Both the position numbers and the translations under genes were made by a program. DNA of 64,000 nucleotides from Agarophyton chilense. Taxonomy: Eukaryota > Rhodophyta > Florideophyceae > Gracilariales > Gracilariaceae. The notes below the pieces were generated by a model that did not search any database, had not been told where the DNA came from, and saw nothing but the letters and a program-made list of their open reading frames with translations. Numbering within the stretch: position 1 is the stretch's first letter; every line of letters begins with the position of its first letter. Below, piece after piece: positions 63,550 to 64,000 of this stretch. The stretch lies in the NCBI GenBank assembly GCA_030374765.1, contig JARGXX010000021.1, forward strand, positions 186,001 to 250,000, in the 5' to 3' direction.

Positions 63550-64000
63550 TGCACGGCCGTGAGAGTAAAGTAAAGATCTAGAGGACGGAGGCGATGTGAG
63601 GCGGGGCGGCGCAAGATGTCAGGACATACGTGCGCGCGGCGGCGCGTACTCAAGAGCCGACAAGCGCCGCGTCTGGCTGGAATTTGGATGTGCGTTTTTT
63701 TTTCTGTTTTTTTTCTGTTTTTTCGCTTGGCGCTTCGCTTCGCTTTGCTTCGCGCGATGGCGCGGCTGTCAGCCGGAGGGCGCGAGGCGGGAATGGCGGC
63801 GCGCAGCCACGCGCGCACGTGGCGGCGCGCACGACGCCGTCGAGAGCTGCTCTGGGCCTAGTAGCTAGTAGTAGCCACGAAGGGTAGCTGGACGGTTAGC
63901 TAGCTAATGTAGCTAGCAACAGATTATGCCGTTCGTTGTCAGCTTGATCCATGTCATTGGCCTTGGTTGCGCGTTACGTGACAAACGGATTGGTGTCGTC
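63550..64000. other. end of window, no gene recognised
   Basis: The frames here are GC-rich shadows. AGCTAGTAGTAGC and GTTAGCTAGCTAATGTAGCTAGC (~63860-63920) form short self-complementary runs. No coding motif is seen. Confidence 0.4.

Overview
The window looks like a stretch of eukaryotic nuclear genome, most likely from a red alga (Rhodophyta). It encodes plastid carotenoid, phytol and fibrillin-type proteins with transit-peptide-like leaders. It also has eukaryote-only genes (Notchless, a UFD4/UPL3-type HECT ligase, eS19, cofilin, NDUFB9, RWP-RK) and few, very short introns (61-96 nt). Gene-dense islands next to a field of decayed Ty3/gypsy chromoviruses would fit a floridean red alga such as a Chondrus-like genome. 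Lineage is inferred from gene content only; the genus is a guess.

Bases 1-32,613 are a transposon graveyard. From left to right they hold: a gag relic of a minus-strand gypsy element; a PIF/Harbinger transposase relic; a decayed Tc1 copy; the RNase H/tyrosine-recombinase half of a DIRS-like element, cut at 6215/6216 by a gypsy LTR; three degenerate chromodomain-bearing gypsy elements, chained and nested; an unrecognised AT-rich stretch; and one apparently intact 1304-bp Tc1/mariner element. All three plus-strand gypsy elements keep, between the chromodomain and the 3' end, a related reading frame on the opposite strand.

Bases 32,880-63,404 are a compact gene island of 15 recognisable protein genes: a secretory membrane protein of unknown function, a tandem-SWIB protein, a HECT E3 ligase, phytoene desaturase, a phytol-kinase-like enzyme, Notchless/Rsa4, NDUFB9, an RWP-RK factor, a membrane-anchored alpha/beta hydrolase, a fused two-domain bacterial-type ABC permease, an OB-fold protein, a PH-CAMK kinase, ribosomal protein eS19, a PAP/fibrillin and ADF/cofilin. 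Four of these have introns that I placed from splice signals and protein continuity. A 4.5-kb gap (53.8-58.4 kb) breaks the island and holds a diverged direct repeat.

Many neighbours are head-to-head (SWIB/HECT, phytol kinase/Notchless, NDUFB9/RWP-RK, OB-fold/kinase, eS19/fibrillin), so short shared promoters are the rule. Some of these spacers carry obvious repeated motifs. Plastid isoprenoid genes (phytoene desaturase, phytol kinase) sit together, and a nitrate/taurine-family permease lies within 4 kb of an RWP-RK factor.
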